This document shows positions 31,103 through 39,684 of a stretch of 41,894 bases of DNA, piece after piece. A model generated the notes under the pieces. It searched no databases. It was not told the origin of the DNA and saw nothing but the letters and a program-made list of their open reading frames with translations. Position 1 is the stretch's first letter. Every line of letters begins with the position of its first letter. The DNA comes from Nocardiopsis alborubida (lineage in GTDB: Bacteria; Actinomycetota; Actinomycetes; Streptosporangiales; Streptosporangiaceae): positions 1 through 41,894 of the forward strand of contig NZ_JAAXPG010000044.1 of NCBI RefSeq assembly GCF_012396365.1. The letters are read 5' to 3'. A program made the translations under genes and the position numbers.

Positions 31103-31600
31103 GTGGACGAGACAGCCAGCAGGGCGGGCTCGGGAGGACTGATCGAGGACTATCTGGCCCTGCGCCGCCACAAGTGGTGGCAGCGCGAGGCGCAAAGGCC
31201 CCAGGACGCCGTGATGGGCCGGGAGTGGACGATCGCCCCGGCGGACGAGGTGACCGAGGTCCCCGTGTCGTCGCTGGTGGTGGAGATGTCCGACCAGGAG
31301 GCGTGGTACTGGGGGTTTCGCGCCCCGGACAGCCTGCCGACGGACATGCGCTGGAGGGTGACCGTGCCCTACTCCCTGCCCGAGGGGCACCGGGGGCGGA
31401 CCGCCGTGCGGGTGCTGTTCACCATGGGCAACAGGGCCGAACTGGTGACGCCGCTGCACCCGGCGACCGCGCCGCTGGACGTTCCGCTGGAGCGGATCGT
31501 GACGGACACGGACGTGCCCGCCGAGGAGCTGCCGGGGATGTGGCTGAGCGTGGCGCTGCTGGGCGGAGCGGACGCCCAGGGGTTCCGCGCGCTCTCCTGA
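31103..31600 (+). CDS. Orphan hypothetical protein
   Basis: 165 aa from GTG 31103, with GAAGGAG eight bases upstream. No signal peptide or membrane helix. An N-terminal helix (GGLIEDYLALRRHKWWQREA) is followed by a beta-rich part (MRWRVTVPYSLPEGHRGRTA, LPGMWLSVALLGG) that could be a small beta sandwich. I recognise no family. It is a single-gene unit between two terminators. Confidence 0.7.
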   Translation: MDETASRAGSGGLIEDYLALRRHKWWQREAQRPQDAVMGREWTIAPADEVTEVPVSSLVVEMSDQEAWYWGFRAPDSLPTDMRWRVTVPYSLPEGHRGRTAVRVLFTMGNRAELVTPLHPATAPLDVPLERIVTDTDVPAEELPGMWLSVALLGGADAQGFRALS

Positions 31601-31602
31601 CC

Positions 31603-31636
31603 CCGCGCCGCCGGGTCGCCGGGCCCGGCGGCGCGG
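31603..31636. terminator. Bidirectional hairpin
   Basis: Thirteen-bp perfect arms at 31603-31615 (CCGCGCCGCCGGG) and 31624-31636, between convergent gene ends at 31600 and 31641. Confidence 0.65.
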
Positions 31637-31640
31637 CCGG

Positions 31641-32840
31641 TCAGCCCTTCAGGTCCGTGTGCCCGTCGGCGTCCACCCGGGTCTTCTGGGCGGTCCAGGC
31701 GCGGGCCTGCTCGCTGATCGTGCAGCCCAGTCCGGGCCGGTCCGGAACGAGCATGCGCCCGCCGGCGGTCTCCAACCGCTCCTCGAACAGAGGCTGGAGC
31801 CAGTCGAAGTGCTCCACCCAGGGGTCGAGCTCGTAGGCCGCGGCCAGGTGCAGGTGGATCTCCATGGCGAAGTGCGGCGCCATCCGCACCCCGGCCCTGC
31901 GCCCCTGCGCCATGACGTCCAGGAACGGGGTGATGCCCCCGACCCGGGGCGCGTCCGGCTGCATGAAGCCCACGGCACCGGCCTGGATCAGCGCCTCGTG
32001 CTCCGCGGGGCTGGTCAGCATCTCGCCGGTGGCGACGGGCGTGGCCAGCTCACGGGCCAGGTCCGCGTGGCCCCGGACGTCGTAGGCGTCAAGCGGCTCC
32101 TCGATCCAGACCAGGTCGAACCGGTCCAGGAGGCGCCCCATGCGCGCGGCCGAGCCCCGGTTCCACTGCTGGTTGGCGTCGACCATGAGCGGGAAGTCGC
32201 CCAGTTCCTCGCGCACGGCCTCCACGCGGGCCAGGTCGACCCGGTGGTCGGGGTGGCCGACCTTGATCTTGATGCCGCCGATGCCCGCGGCGCGGGCGGC
32301 ACGGGTGTTGTCCAGCACCTCCTCCAGCGGCGCGGACAGGAACCCGCCGGAGGTGTTGTAGCAGTCGACCGCGTCGCGGTGCGCGCCCAGGAGCTTGGCC
32401 AGCGGCAGCCCGGCCCGCTTGGCCTTGAGGTCCCACAGGGCGATGTCCATCGCGGCGATGGCCTGGGTGGCCAGCCCGCTGCGCCCCACCGAGGCCCCCG
32501 CCCACACCAGGCGGGTCCACAGGCGCTGGATGTCGCTGGGGTCCTCGCCGATCAGTTCCGGGGCCACCTCGCGCGCGTGGGCGTACTGGCCGGGTCCCCC
32601 GGCGCGCTTGGAGTAGGTGAAGCCGACGCCTTCGAGGCCCTGCTCGGTGGTGATCTCGGCGAAGAGCATCGACACCGAGGTCAGCGGCTTCTGGCGCCCG
32701 GTGAGCACCTTGGCGTCGCTGATGGGGGTGGCCAGGGGCAGGTCGACGCGGGACAGCGTCACCGAGGCGACGGCGTCGGTGGCGGTACTCCGTGCGGCGT
32801 CGGGGCGGGCGCCGCCCCGCGGCTCGGCGGGTGTGTTCAT
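31641..32840 (-). CDS. L-talarate/galactarate dehydratase (enolase superfamily)
   Basis: 399 aa; ATG at 32840 with GGAG near. The enolase-superfamily barrel shows the KxK acid-base pair in IGGIKIKVGHP, metal ligands in MVDANQQWN, WIEEPL and ATGEML, and the His of RMAPHFAMEIHLH. KAKRAGLPLAKLLGAHRDAV and YNTSGGFL point to the TalrD/GalrD group, which dehydrates galactarate and talarate to 5-dehydro-4-deoxyglucarate. The first 25 residues are a poorly conserved extension. Last gene of the hexarate operon. Confidence 0.87.
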   Translation of the reverse strand: MNTPAEPRGGARPDAARSTATDAVASVTLSRVDLPLATPISDAKVLTGRQKPLTSVSMLFAEITTEQGLEGVGFTYSKRAGGPGQYAHAREVAPELIGEDPSDIQRLWTRLVWAGASVGRSGLATQAIAAMDIALWDLKAKRAGLPLAKLLGAHRDAVDCYNTSGGFLSAPLEEVLDNTRAARAAGIGGIKIKVGHPDHRVDLARVEAVREELGDFPLMVDANQQWNRGSAARMGRLLDRFDLVWIEEPLDAYDVRGHADLARELATPVATGEMLTSPAEHEALIQAGAVGFMQPDAPRVGGITPFLDVMAQGRRAGVRMAPHFAMEIHLHLAAAYELDPWVEHFDWLQPLFEERLETAGGRMLVPDRPGLGCTISEQARAWTAQKTRVDADGHTDLKG

Positions 32841-32873
32841 GGGGTCTCCGGGGGTGGGTGTGACGGAGGGAGT

Positions 32874-34199
32874 TCAGCGCACCATCGCGGGGCGCTTGGG
32901 GTCGAAGGACCAGTCGGGGACCAGGTGGCGCATGGCCGCCGCGTCGTCGCGGGCGCCCAGGCCGTGCTCCAGGTACAGCTCGTGCGCGGCGGCCAGGGCG
33001 TCGCGGTCCAGCTCCACACCCAGGCCGGGGGCCGTGGGCACGGTGACGGCACCGTCCTCGATCCGGAAGGGCCTGCGGGTCAGGGCCTGGCCGTCCTGCC
33101 AGATCCAGTGGGTGTCCAGGGCGGTGATGTCACCGGGGGCTGCGGCTCCCACGTGGGTGAACATCGCCAGGGAGATGTCGAAGTGGTTGTTGGAGTGCGA
33201 GCCCCAGGTCAGGCCGAAGTCGTCGCACAGCTGGGCCACGCGCACCGAGCCGCGCATGGTCCAAAAGTGCGGGTCGGCCAGCGGGATGTCCACCGCGTTG
33301 ACGCGGACGCTGTGCGCCATCTGGCGCCAGTCGGTGGCGATCATGTTGGTGGCGGTGCGCAGACCGGTGGCGCGCCGGAACTCCGCCATGACCTCGCGTG
33401 CGGAGTAGCCGCCCTCCGCGCCGCAGGGGTCCTCGGCGTAGGCCATGACGCCGTGCAGGTCGGAGCAGAGCGCGGTCGCCTCGGCCAGCGACCAGGCGCC
33501 GTTGGGGTCGATGGTGACGCGGGCGTCGGGGAAGCGCGCGGCCAGGGCGCGGACGGCGGCGGCCTCCTCCTCGCCCGCCAGCACCCCGCCCTTGAGCTTG
33601 AAGTCGCGGAAGCCGTAGCGGCTCTGGGCCGCCTCGGCCAGGGCGACGACGGCCTCGGGGGTGAGCGCGGGCTCACTGCGCAGGCGCTCCCAGTCGTCGG
33701 CGGGGTCCTTGGCCACCGGGTAGGGCAGCGGTGTGCGGTCGCGGTCGCCGACGTAGAACAGGTAGCCCAGCATGGGCACCCGCTCGCGTCGGCGGCCCTC
33801 GCCGAGCAGGTCGCAGACGGGCACTCCCAGGTGCTGGCCCAGCAGGTCGAGCAGGGCCGATTCCAGGGCGGTGACCGCGTGCACGGTGGTGCGCAGGTCG
33901 AAGGTCTGCTCGCCCCGCCCGCCCCGGTCGCGGTCGGCGAAGGCGTCCTGGACACGGCGCAGGAGGGGGTTGATCTGGGCGACGGGGCGTCCGACGAGCA
34001 GTTCGGCGGCGTCGGCGATGGTGGCGCGGATGGGCTCGCCGCCGGGGACCTCTCCAACGCCGGTGCGTCCCTCACTGTCGGTGAGGACGGCGATGTTGCG
34101 GGTGAAGAAGGGGCCGTGGGCGCCGCTGAGGTTGAGCAGCATGCTGTCGCGTCCGGCCACCGGCACCACGTCGACGGAGGCGATGGTGGGCGTGCTCAT
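32874..34199 (-). CDS. gudD: Glucarate dehydratase
   Basis: 441 aa. MLLNLSGAHGPFFTRNIAVL, DFKLKGGVLAGEEE with the catalytic KxK, VTIDPNGAWSL, AYAEDPCGAEGGYSAREVM and WGSHSNNHFDISLAMFTHVG are GudD signatures. It dehydrates D-glucarate or L-idarate to 5-dehydro-4-deoxyglucarate. ATG 34199 overlaps the dehydrogenase stop (ATGA). Confidence 0.94.
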   Translation of the reverse strand: MSTPTIASVDVVPVAGRDSMLLNLSGAHGPFFTRNIAVLTDSEGRTGVGEVPGGEPIRATIADAAELLVGRPVAQINPLLRRVQDAFADRDRGGRGEQTFDLRTTVHAVTALESALLDLLGQHLGVPVCDLLGEGRRRERVPMLGYLFYVGDRDRTPLPYPVAKDPADDWERLRSEPALTPEAVVALAEAAQSRYGFRDFKLKGGVLAGEEEAAAVRALAARFPDARVTIDPNGAWSLAEATALCSDLHGVMAYAEDPCGAEGGYSAREVMAEFRRATGLRTATNMIATDWRQMAHSVRVNAVDIPLADPHFWTMRGSVRVAQLCDDFGLTWGSHSNNHFDISLAMFTHVGAAAPGDITALDTHWIWQDGQALTRRPFRIEDGAVTVPTAPGLGVELDRDALAAAHELYLEHGLGARDDAAAMRHLVPDWSFDPKRPAMVR

Positions 34200-35839
34200 G
34201 CGTGGTCTCCTCCGGGCACGACGGTGCCCTCGACTCGTCGGTTCAGCCGCCAGGGGTTGTCCTGGCGCAGCGGGGGCGGCAGAAGGGCGTCGGGCATGTC
34301 CTGGTAGCTGACCGGCCGCAGGAACCGGTGCAGGGCCAGGCTGCCCACCGAGGTGCCCCGGGCGTCGGAGGTGGCCGGGAAGGGGCCGCCGTGGACCATC
34401 GCGTGGGTCACCTCCACGCCCGTGGGCCAGCCCCCGAACAGGACGCGGCCCGCGCGGCGCTCCAGCACCGGCAGCAGGGCGCGCGCCGCCGCCAGGTCGG
34501 CGGGGTCGCCGGTGTCGGCGTGCAGGGTGGCGGTGAGCTGCCCCTCCAGCTCCTCCAGCGCGGCGGGCAGGGCGGCGGCGTCGGGATAGCGCACCACCGT
34601 GCCCGCGGCGCCAAAGACCTCCTCGCTCAGACGCGGATCGGCCGTGAGGTCGGTCAGGGACACCTCGGCCAGGGCGGGGGCGGGGGCGTTGGGCCCGTTC
34701 CCCTCGCCTCCCCTGGCCCGCAGCGCGACCTCGGGGCGCGCCTCCAGGGCGTCCACCCCGTCGCGGAAGGCCCGGGCGATGGGCGCGGTGAGCATCGTCT
34801 GCCCCGTGGCGTCGGCCACCAGCCGCGCGGCGGCCTCCACGAACCGGTCCCCGTCCGGGGTGGAGGGGACGAACACCAGCCCGGGGTTGGTGCAGAACTG
34901 CCCCGCCCCCAGGGTGAGCGAGGCGACGTAGGCCCCGGCCAGGTCCTGCGCGCCCTGCCCGGCGAGCGCGCCGGGCAGCACGAACACGGGGTTGACCGAG
35001 GACATCTCGGCGAAGACCGGGACGGGTTCGGGGCGCTCGGCCGCGGTCCGCATCAGGGCCAGTCCGCCGCTCCGCGACCCGGTGAAGGCCACGGCCTTCA
35101 CGCGCGGGTCGGCGACCAGCTCCTGTCCGATGCCGTTGCCCTCCCCGAACAGCAGGGAGAACACGCCTCCGGGCAGGCCGCTCTCGCGCACCGCGTCGGC
35201 CACGGCGCGCCCCACGAGCGCGGCGGTCCCGGGGTGGGCGTTGTGGCCCTTGACGATCACCGGGCATCCGGCCGCCAGGGCCGAGGCCGTGTCGCCTCCT
35301 GCGGTGGAGAAGGCCAGGGGGAAGTTGCTCGCGCCGAAGACCACCACGGGCCCGACCGGGATGTGCGCCAGGCGCAGGTCGGGACGGGGCTGGGGGGTGC
35401 GGTCGGGCAGCGCCGGGTCGACTCGGGCACCGAGGGCGTCGCCCTGGGCCACCACGTCGGCGAACATGCGCAGCTGGCCGGTGGTGCGGGCCCGCTCCCC
35501 CGCCAGGCGCTGGCGCGGCAGGCCGCTCTCGCGCACCGCCCGATCCACGAGCGCGTCGCCCAGGGCCTCGATGTTGTCGGCGACGCGGCGCAGGAAGGCG
35601 GCGCGCTCGGCGGGCGACTGGGCGCGGAAGGCGTCCAGGGCCTCCTCGGCGGCGCGGGTGGCGTCCTGGATCTGGCCGGAGTCCACCAGGCCCACAGGTG
35701 CGCCGAACTCCTCCCCCGTGGCGGGGTCGGTCGCGCGCAGGGTCCCGGCCGCGCCCTCGACGGGCACGCAGGCCACCAGCGGCCCGAGGACGTCCGTGCC
35801 CGTGTCCGCGTCCATCGGTTCTGGAGTGTGCTCGGCCAT
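34196..35839 (-). CDS. 2-oxoglutarate semialdehyde dehydrogenase (KGSADH)
   Basis: 547 aa, large ALDH-superfamily member. VVVFGASNFPLAFSTAGGDT, FTGSRSGG, FAEMSSVNPVFVLPG with the general-base Glu and LGAGQFCTNPGLVFV with the catalytic Cys; the WPTGVEVTHAMVHGGPFPAT end is typical of NADP-dependent KGSADH-type enzymes. It oxidises the product of KdgD to 2-oxoglutarate. ATG 35839 directly abuts the kdgD stop. Confidence 0.92.
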   Translation of the reverse strand: MAEHTPEPMDADTGTDVLGPLVACVPVEGAAGTLRATDPATGEEFGAPVGLVDSGQIQDATRAAEEALDAFRAQSPAERAAFLRRVADNIEALGDALVDRAVRESGLPRQRLAGERARTTGQLRMFADVVAQGDALGARVDPALPDRTPQPRPDLRLAHIPVGPVVVFGASNFPLAFSTAGGDTASALAAGCPVIVKGHNAHPGTAALVGRAVADAVRESGLPGGVFSLLFGEGNGIGQELVADPRVKAVAFTGSRSGGLALMRTAAERPEPVPVFAEMSSVNPVFVLPGALAGQGAQDLAGAYVASLTLGAGQFCTNPGLVFVPSTPDGDRFVEAAARLVADATGQTMLTAPIARAFRDGVDALEARPEVALRARGGEGNGPNAPAPALAEVSLTDLTADPRLSEEVFGAAGTVVRYPDAAALPAALEELEGQLTATLHADTGDPADLAAARALLPVLERRAGRVLFGGWPTGVEVTHAMVHGGPFPATSDARGTSVGSLALHRFLRPVSYQDMPDALLPPPLRQDNPWRLNRRVEGTVVPGGDHA

Positions 35840-36754
35840 TCAGGCGACCTTTCCGACCAGGGCGGACAGCTCGTCGCGCTCGGTCTGGGTGAGTGCGGTC
35901 AGGGGCGGCCGGACGGGTCCGCCGTGGCGCCCCGCGGCGTCGAGCCCGGCCTTGACGATGGAGACCGCGTAGCCGCGCATGCGGTCGCGGATGTCCAGGT
36001 AGGGGATGACGAAGTCGTTGAGCTTGCGGTACACCGACGCGCGGTCGCGGGCCTGCACGTCCGCGAAGAAGCCCAGGGCGAACTCGGGCGCGAAGTTGTA
36101 CATCGCCGAGGAGTAGGTGCTCACCCCCAGCTCCAGCAGGGGCAGGGCGAAGGTCTCGGCCGTGGGCAGGCCGCCGATGTAGACCAGCCGCTCACCGACC
36201 CTGGCGTAGACGCGGGTCATCGCCTCGATGTCGCCGACGCCGTCCTTGAAGCCGATGAGGTTGGGGTTGCGCTCGGCCAGCTCGGCCACGGAGCGGTCGT
36301 CGAGCACGGCGTTGGCCCGGCTGTAGACGACCACCCCCAGGTCGGTGGCCCGGCAGACCGCGCTGACGTGCTCGACCAGGCCGGACTGCCCGGCCTCGGT
36401 GAGGTAGGGCGGCATGAGCAGGACGCCGTTCGCGCCCGCCTCCTGGGCGGCGCGGGCCTGGAGGGCGGCCGCCGCGGTGCCGCCGGTGGCCGGGGCGAGC
36501 ACCGGGACCCGGCCCCCGACCTCGTCGACCGCCGTGCGCACCACGCGGTCGATCTCGGCCGGGGTGAGGGAGAAGCCCTCACCGGTGCCCCCGGCGGCGA
36601 ACAGCCCGGCCACGTCGTGGCTGGCCTGCCAGGCCAGGTGCTCCCGATAGCGTCCCTCGTCGAAGGCCAGATCGCCGTCGAAGTGGGTCACGGGGAAGGA
36701 CAGGAGCCCGGACCTGAGCCTTCCGGCCAGGTCGTCTGGGTGCATCGCGTTCAC
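35840..36754 (-). CDS. kdgD: 5-dehydro-4-deoxyglucarate dehydratase
   Basis: 304 aa DapA-family aldolase-fold enzyme. LLSFPVTHFDGDLAFDE, GGTGEGFSLTPAE, VVVYSRANAVL with the Tyr and LIGFKDGVGDIE with the Schiff-base Lys match KdgD, which decarboxylates and dehydrates the shared intermediate to 2-oxoglutarate semialdehyde. GTG 36754 with GAGGA upstream; ATG four codons in is an alternative. First gene of the operon. Confidence 0.92.
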   Translation of the reverse strand: MNAMHPDDLAGRLRSGLLSFPVTHFDGDLAFDEGRYREHLAWQASHDVAGLFAAGGTGEGFSLTPAEIDRVVRTAVDEVGGRVPVLAPATGGTAAAALQARAAQEAGANGVLLMPPYLTEAGQSGLVEHVSAVCRATDLGVVVYSRANAVLDDRSVAELAERNPNLIGFKDGVGDIEAMTRVYARVGERLVYIGGLPTAETFALPLLELGVSTYSSAMYNFAPEFALGFFADVQARDRASVYRKLNDFVIPYLDIRDRMRGYAVSIVKAGLDAAGRHGGPVRPPLTALTQTERDELSALVGKVA

Positions 36755-36816
36755 GTGTCGTCCTCGGTTCTGCGGCTCGGGCCCCGGGGGTGGTGGGCCC
36801 GCACGGTGTTGCCGCT

Positions 36817-36872
36817 ACCGTACGGAGCGTCGTTCGATGCTGTCCAAGATTCCTTGGGCATCAACTGATACC
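36817..36872 (-). promoter_or_regulatory. LysR-dependent promoter of the kdgD operon
   Basis: Minus strand: GGTATCAGTTGATGCC (36857-36872), eight bases, CTTGGACA (36841-36848), a 19-base spacer after TTGGAC, and TACGGT (36817-36822). The same order and spacing occur before tctC. Confidence 0.7.
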
Positions 36873-36885
36873 CATCGGGTATCAG
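36865..36885. terminator. Perfect 9-bp inverted repeat at the LysR stop
   Basis: CTGATACCC (36865-36873) and GGGTATCAG (36877-36885) around ATC. It spans the LysR stop codon, and half of it is the GGTATCAG half-site of the kdgD operator, so it may serve as both weak terminator and operator. Confidence 0.5.
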
Positions 36886-37775
36886 GAGCTTCCGCCGTCG
36901 GCGGCGGGCCACGCCTGGAGCACCCGCGGCACGACGGGGTTGGGCGAGTCGTGGAGCCAGATGAGGTGGAGTTCGACGGGGTTCTCGGGCAGCCCCTCCA
37001 GCTCGCGGTAGGCCACTCCCGCCACGCCCAGGCCGGTCGCCGACGCGGGCACGAAGGCGATCCCGCGCCCGGCGGCGACGAGCCAGACCATGGTCATGAC
37101 CTGGCTGACCGTGTGCACCACGTTCTGGTGGGCGATGGGCAGCAGCCCGACCACGAGGTCGTAGAAGTAGCGGGCCTTGATCGGGGAGTGCATGATCAGC
37201 GGCACGTCGACCAGGTCGTCGGCGGACAGGGGGCCCTCGCGGCGCGCCAGCGGGTGCTGTTCGGGCACCGCGACCAGCAGCCGCTCGCGCAGCTGGACCC
37301 GTGTTCCGAACAGGTCGGTGTCCAGGGGCGGCCGGGCCAGGCCCATGTCGATCTCGCCCGACAGCAGGGCCGCGGCCTGCTCCTTGGTGACCATCTCGAA
37401 CAGGTCGATGGTGATCTCCGGCAGCTGCCTCTCCAGGGAGTTGGCCATCTCCCCCAGCAGGCCGTAGGAGGAGACCGCGGTGAAGCCGATCCGCAGCGTG
37501 CCCCGCGAGCCCTCGGAGATGCGGCGCGCCAGGTCGGGGGCGCTCTCGGCCAGGGAGAGCAGGCGCCGGGCCTCGATGAGGAAGGCCTCCCCCGCCGCGG
37601 TCAGGACCACGTGGCGCCGGTCGCGCTCCAGCAGGCGGACGCCGACGGCGCGTTCGAGCTTCTGGATCTGGCGGCTGAGCGGGGGCTGGGTCATGGACAG
37701 CCGCTCCGCGGCCCGTCCGAAGTGGAGTTCCTCGGCGACGGCGACGAAACCGCGCAACTGGTCGAAGGAGAACAT
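36882..37775 (-). CDS. LysR family transcriptional regulator
   Basis: 297 aa. N-terminal winged helix FDQLRGFVAVAEELHFGRAA and RLSMTQPPLSRQIQKLE, then a type 2 periplasmic-binding effector domain (TLRIGFTAVSSYGLLGEM, AVPEQHPLARREGP, AAGRGIAFVPAS). ATG 37775. It lies between the kdgD operon and the divergent tctCBA genes; matching sites before both (36857-36872 and 37787-37802) make it the likely activator of both, and the second also covers its own promoter region. A hexarate or its catabolite is the probable inducer. Confidence 0.93.
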   Translation of the reverse strand: MFSFDQLRGFVAVAEELHFGRAAERLSMTQPPLSRQIQKLERAVGVRLLERDRRHVVLTAAGEAFLIEARRLLSLAESAPDLARRISEGSRGTLRIGFTAVSSYGLLGEMANSLERQLPEITIDLFEMVTKEQAAALLSGEIDMGLARPPLDTDLFGTRVQLRERLLVAVPEQHPLARREGPLSADDLVDVPLIMHSPIKARYFYDLVVGLLPIAHQNVVHTVSQVMTMVWLVAAGRGIAFVPASATGLGVAGVAYRELEGLPENPVELHLIWLHDSPNPVVPRVLQAWPAADGGSS

Positions 37776-37786
37776 GATGCCCGGAA

Positions 37787-37842
37787 GGTATCAGCTTATG
37801 CCGCATTCGACTTGGACATGCATGATCGCGTGTTCCTATGCT
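37787..37842 (+). promoter_or_regulatory. LysR-dependent promoter of tctCBA
   Basis: GGTATCAGCTTATGCC (37787-37802), eight bases, CTTGGACA (37811-37818), a 19-base spacer after TTGGAC and TATGCT (37837-37842). The site centre falls about 55 bases before the expected transcription start, usual for LysR activators. Confidence 0.7.
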
Positions 37843-37924
37843 GCCACTCACCGAAGTGCGTGACCGCGTTCACACAGAACCCTCCGACGTGTGCGGACGA
37901 CGGCCACAAGAAAGGCGAGGAACC

Positions 37925-38941
37925 ATGACTCACACGCCGCACAGGAGTCGCGCCCGCCGGGGCGCGGCCTCGGTCCTCGCAGCGGGGCTCACCGTGTCGT
38001 TGGCGGCCTGCGGCGGGAACCTGTCCGGCGGGGGCTCCGCCGAGGGCGAGTTCCCCCGGGGGCCGATCACCGTGATGGTCGGGCAGGACCCGGGCGGCAG
38101 CACCGACCTCATCGCCCGCGCGCTGGCCGACGGCGCCCAGGAAGGACTCGGCGTCGCGCTCCCCGTGGTCAACACCCCCGGCGCCAACGGCGCCCTGGCC
38201 GCCAGCGAACTCGCCTCCCAGGAGCCCGACGGCCAGAACCTGCTCGTCATCAACGCCTCCCTGACCGCGATCACCCCCCTGGCCGTCTCCGAGGAGGAGG
38301 TGGTCGACATCGCCGACTACGAGGTCGTCACCGGCGTCTCACGCGACGACTACGTGCTCGTCACCGCGGCCTCCTCCGACTACGACACCCTCCAGGACCT
38401 CGTCGACTCCGGTGACGAGGTCGACTACGGCACCACCGGGGTGGGGACCGGCAGCCAGCTGTCCCAGGCGCTGCTGTTCGAGCAGGCCGGGATCTCGGGC
38501 ACCCCTGTCCCCTTCGACGGCGGCTCCCCCACCCTGACCGCCGTCCTGGGCGAGCAGGTGGACGTGGCCTCGGTCCAGCTCGGCGAGGCCATCGCGCAGA
38601 TCGAGGCCGGTGAGATCACCCCCCTGGCCACGTTCGCCGAGGAGCGCAACCAGTACCTGTCCGACGTCCCCAGCGCGGTCGAGGCCGGGTACGACGTGCG
38701 GGTCTCGCAGTACCGGGCCGTGGTGGCCCCTCCCGGCACGCCCGAGGATGTCGTGGAGCGGCTGCGCACGGCGTTCACCGAGGTCTTCGCCAGTGACGCC
38801 TACCAGGAGTTCAACGAGAACAACCTGCTCACCCCGCACGAGCTGGAGCCCGCCGAGCTGTCCGAGGAGTGGTCCTCCTTCGCGCAGGAGTACGCGGACA
38901 TGGTGGAGGAGTACGGCATCGACATGGGCGAGGGCCAGTGA
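37925..38941 (+). CDS. tctC: Tripartite tricarboxylate transporter binding protein TctC
   Basis: 338 aa lipoprotein. Basic start, hydrophobic stretch and lipobox LAAC with C29, then the Bug/TctC fold (ITVMVGQDPGGSTDLIARAL, VVNTPGANGALAASELA, YGTTGVGTGSQLSQALL, VVAPPGTPEDVVERL). It would capture a carboxylate outside the cell and deliver it to TctAB. With the hexarate genes next door, glucarate or galactarate is the likely ligand. ATG 37925 follows GGCGAGG. Confidence 0.92.
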   Translation: MTHTPHRSRARRGAASVLAAGLTVSLAACGGNLSGGGSAEGEFPRGPITVMVGQDPGGSTDLIARALADGAQEGLGVALPVVNTPGANGALAASELASQEPDGQNLLVINASLTAITPLAVSEEEVVDIADYEVVTGVSRDDYVLVTAASSDYDTLQDLVDSGDEVDYGTTGVGTGSQLSQALLFEQAGISGTPVPFDGGSPTLTAVLGEQVDVASVQLGEAIAQIEAGEITPLATFAEERNQYLSDVPSAVEAGYDVRVSQYRAVVAPPGTPEDVVERLRTAFTEVFASDAYQEFNENNLLTPHELEPAELSEEWSSFAQEYADMVEEYGIDMGEGQ

Positions 38942-39678
38942 GCGAGCCGCGCACCCGGGGCGCGGGAGCGCCTGTGTCCGCCGCCGGGGAGCCCGCGGCG
39001 AGAGAGCCCACCGCGCGGGAGAGCGGGACGGAGGGAACCGACTCCCAGGAGACCGCGGCGCAGAAGGCCGCCACGCCGGCGGACACCGATCCCGGAGCGC
39101 AGCAGGCCGGGCCGAAGCAGGGCGTTTTGGAGCAGGGCGTCCTGGAGAAGGGCGAGCCTCAGGAAGGCGCACCGCAGGAGGCCGCACCGGAGGAGGCCGC
39201 ACCGCAGGAGGCCGCACCGGAGGACGACGAGCCCCCGAAGCCCCTGGCTCCCTGGGCCAACACCGCTGTGGCCCTGACCGTCATCGCCCTGGGCGTGGCC
39301 GGGGCGGCCGGGTCCTGGGCACTCGGTCCGGGAACCCCCGCCGACCCCGGCTCGGGCACCTGGCCCCTGCTCGTCAGCGTGGCGATCGCCGCGCTGGGCA
39401 CGGTCCTGCTGGGACTGGCCCGCCGGACCGCCGACACCGAGGTCTTCTCCGCCTCCTCCTGGAAGGTCCTGGCCGGGATCGCCACCATGGTCGGCTTCGT
39501 CGCCGTGGTCGGCGTGATCGGCTTCGAGATCCCCTCCGCGCTCCTGGCCTTCGTGTGGCTGCGCTTCCTCGGAGGCGAGTCGTGGCGCCTGTCCGCCATC
39601 GCCTCGGTCCTCATCGTGGTCGCCTTCTACACGGTCTTCGTCGGCCTGCTGGCCGTGCCGATCCCCCACCTCTTCTAG
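38938..39678 (+). CDS. tctB: TctB small membrane subunit with long N-terminal extension
   Basis: 246 aa. Residues 105-246 have four membrane helices in the TctB pattern (WPLLVSVAIAALGTVLLGLA, FEIPSALLAFVWLRFLGGES). The first 100 residues are an unusual hydrophilic Glu/Ala/Pro/Gln-rich tail absent from typical TctB (about 150 aa), with four 15-bp DNA repeats at 39166-39225. GTG 38938 overlaps the tctC stop (GTGA). Confidence 0.85.
   Translation: MSEPRTRGAGAPVSAAGEPAAREPTARESGTEGTDSQETAAQKAATPADTDPGAQQAGPKQGVLEQGVLEKGEPQEGAPQEAAPEEAAPQEAAPEDDEPPKPLAPWANTAVALTVIALGVAGAAGSWALGPGTPADPGSGTWPLLVSVAIAALGTVLLGLARRTADTEVFSASSWKVLAGIATMVGFVAVVGVIGFEIPSALLAFVWLRFLGGESWRLSAIASVLIVVAFYTVFVGLLAVPIPHLF
39166..39225. 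repeat. Four 15-bp tandem repeats in tctB
   Basis: Units close to GCCGCACCGCAGGAG and GCCGCACCGGAGGAG alternate, encoding AAPQE/AAPEE. Being a multiple of three, copy number can vary without frame loss. Confidence 0.85.
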
Positions 39679-39684
39679 GACATC

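Noticed and set aside
31659..34307. 882-codon plus-strand open frame
   Set aside because: Antisense shadow of the two dehydratases.
34202..36868. 888-codon plus-strand open frame
   Set aside because: Antisense shadow of kdgD and the aldehyde dehydrogenase; Gly/His/Gln-rich and without family similarity.
39166..39225. CRISPR-like repeats
   Set aside because: Units are 15 bp, directly adjacent without spacers, and lie in frame within tctB.
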